64,000 nucleotides of DNA from Ostrinia nubilalis (taxonomy: Eukaryota > Arthropoda > Insecta > Lepidoptera > Crambidae), in contig NC_087110.1 in the NCBI RefSeq assembly GCF_963855985.1, positions 11,151,001 to 11,215,000 on the forward strand, written 5' to 3'. A model generated the notes under the pieces. It was not told the DNA's origin, searched no databases, and was given only the letters and a program-made list of their open reading frames with translations. Both the position numbers and the translations under genes were made by a program. Shown here piece by piece: positions 63,886-64,000 of the stretch (its first letter is position 1; every line of letters begins with the position of its first letter).

Positions 63886-64000
63886 GGAAGGGCTGCACAT
63901 CCCGCAGCGCCGGAGACGAGGAGATACCAATGCATGCTGCATGCTTGCTTTCATGCTGCATGCTTGCTTTCATGCTACATATGCTTATCTACTCTATTAA

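Overview
The window looks like the nuclear genome of a moth or butterfly. The evidence is intron-rich genes with GT/AG splice sites, AT-rich introns packed with small DNA transposons, RTE-type LINE 3' ends with (GATGAT)n tails, tRNA-headed SINEs and CTAG-ended Helitrons. The order assignment is an inference from these repeat families; no species can be named.

Three genes are assembled here exon by exon with consistent reading phase. (1) 0.7-11.5 kb, + strand: the 3' six coding exons of the V-ATPase V1 subunit C gene (Vha44); the 5' part lies outside. (2) 15.0-20.8 kb, + strand: the complete mitochondrial ATP synthase gamma gene, seven coding exons, 296 aa. (3) 57.7-29.2 kb, - strand: a complete INCENP gene (inner centromere protein, scaffold of the chromosomal passenger complex), 20 coding exons and 898 codons. 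It ends in the IN-box and the Aurora B target motif TSS. A one-exon 67-aa acidic protein (13.9-14.1 kb, -) lies between genes 1 and 2. A small + strand gene tail (40.0-40.7 kb) is nested in an INCENP intron, and a possible first exon of another + strand gene sits at 58.6-58.75 kb, divergent from INCENP.

The standout feature is repeated duplication of single coding exons. In Vha44 the exon at 5461-5592 is followed by about seven tandem copies; three are still open, in phase 0-0 and have splice signals. Its last two exons also have partial copies. In INCENP three successive C-terminal modules are each arrayed: the single-alpha-helix exon (35.3-36.3 kb, about six copies), the IN-box exon (29.7-33.5 kb, about seven copies) and the terminal TSS exon (23.6-29.4 kb, six copies). 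Five of the six terminal-exon copies are fused to a 5'-truncated RTE LINE and were then amplified in 1505-bp and 737-bp tandem units, with a 27/42-bp minisatellite between them. Lepidoptera are holocentric and lack CENP-A (established knowledge), so variation in the Aurora B-binding end of INCENP deserves attention. The sequence alone does not show that the copies are expressed.

The rest is mobile DNA: an IR/DR Tc1-like element nested in a foldback MITE, two hAT-type MITEs with perfect 8-bp target duplications, a six-member palindromic MITE family, a 5.1-kb foldback element (47-52 kb), a 2.9-kb foldback element split by a LINE reverse-transcriptase fragment (59-62 kb), two SINEs and several Helitrons. 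21.5-22.9 kb and 61.9-63.7 kb hold no gene I can recognise.
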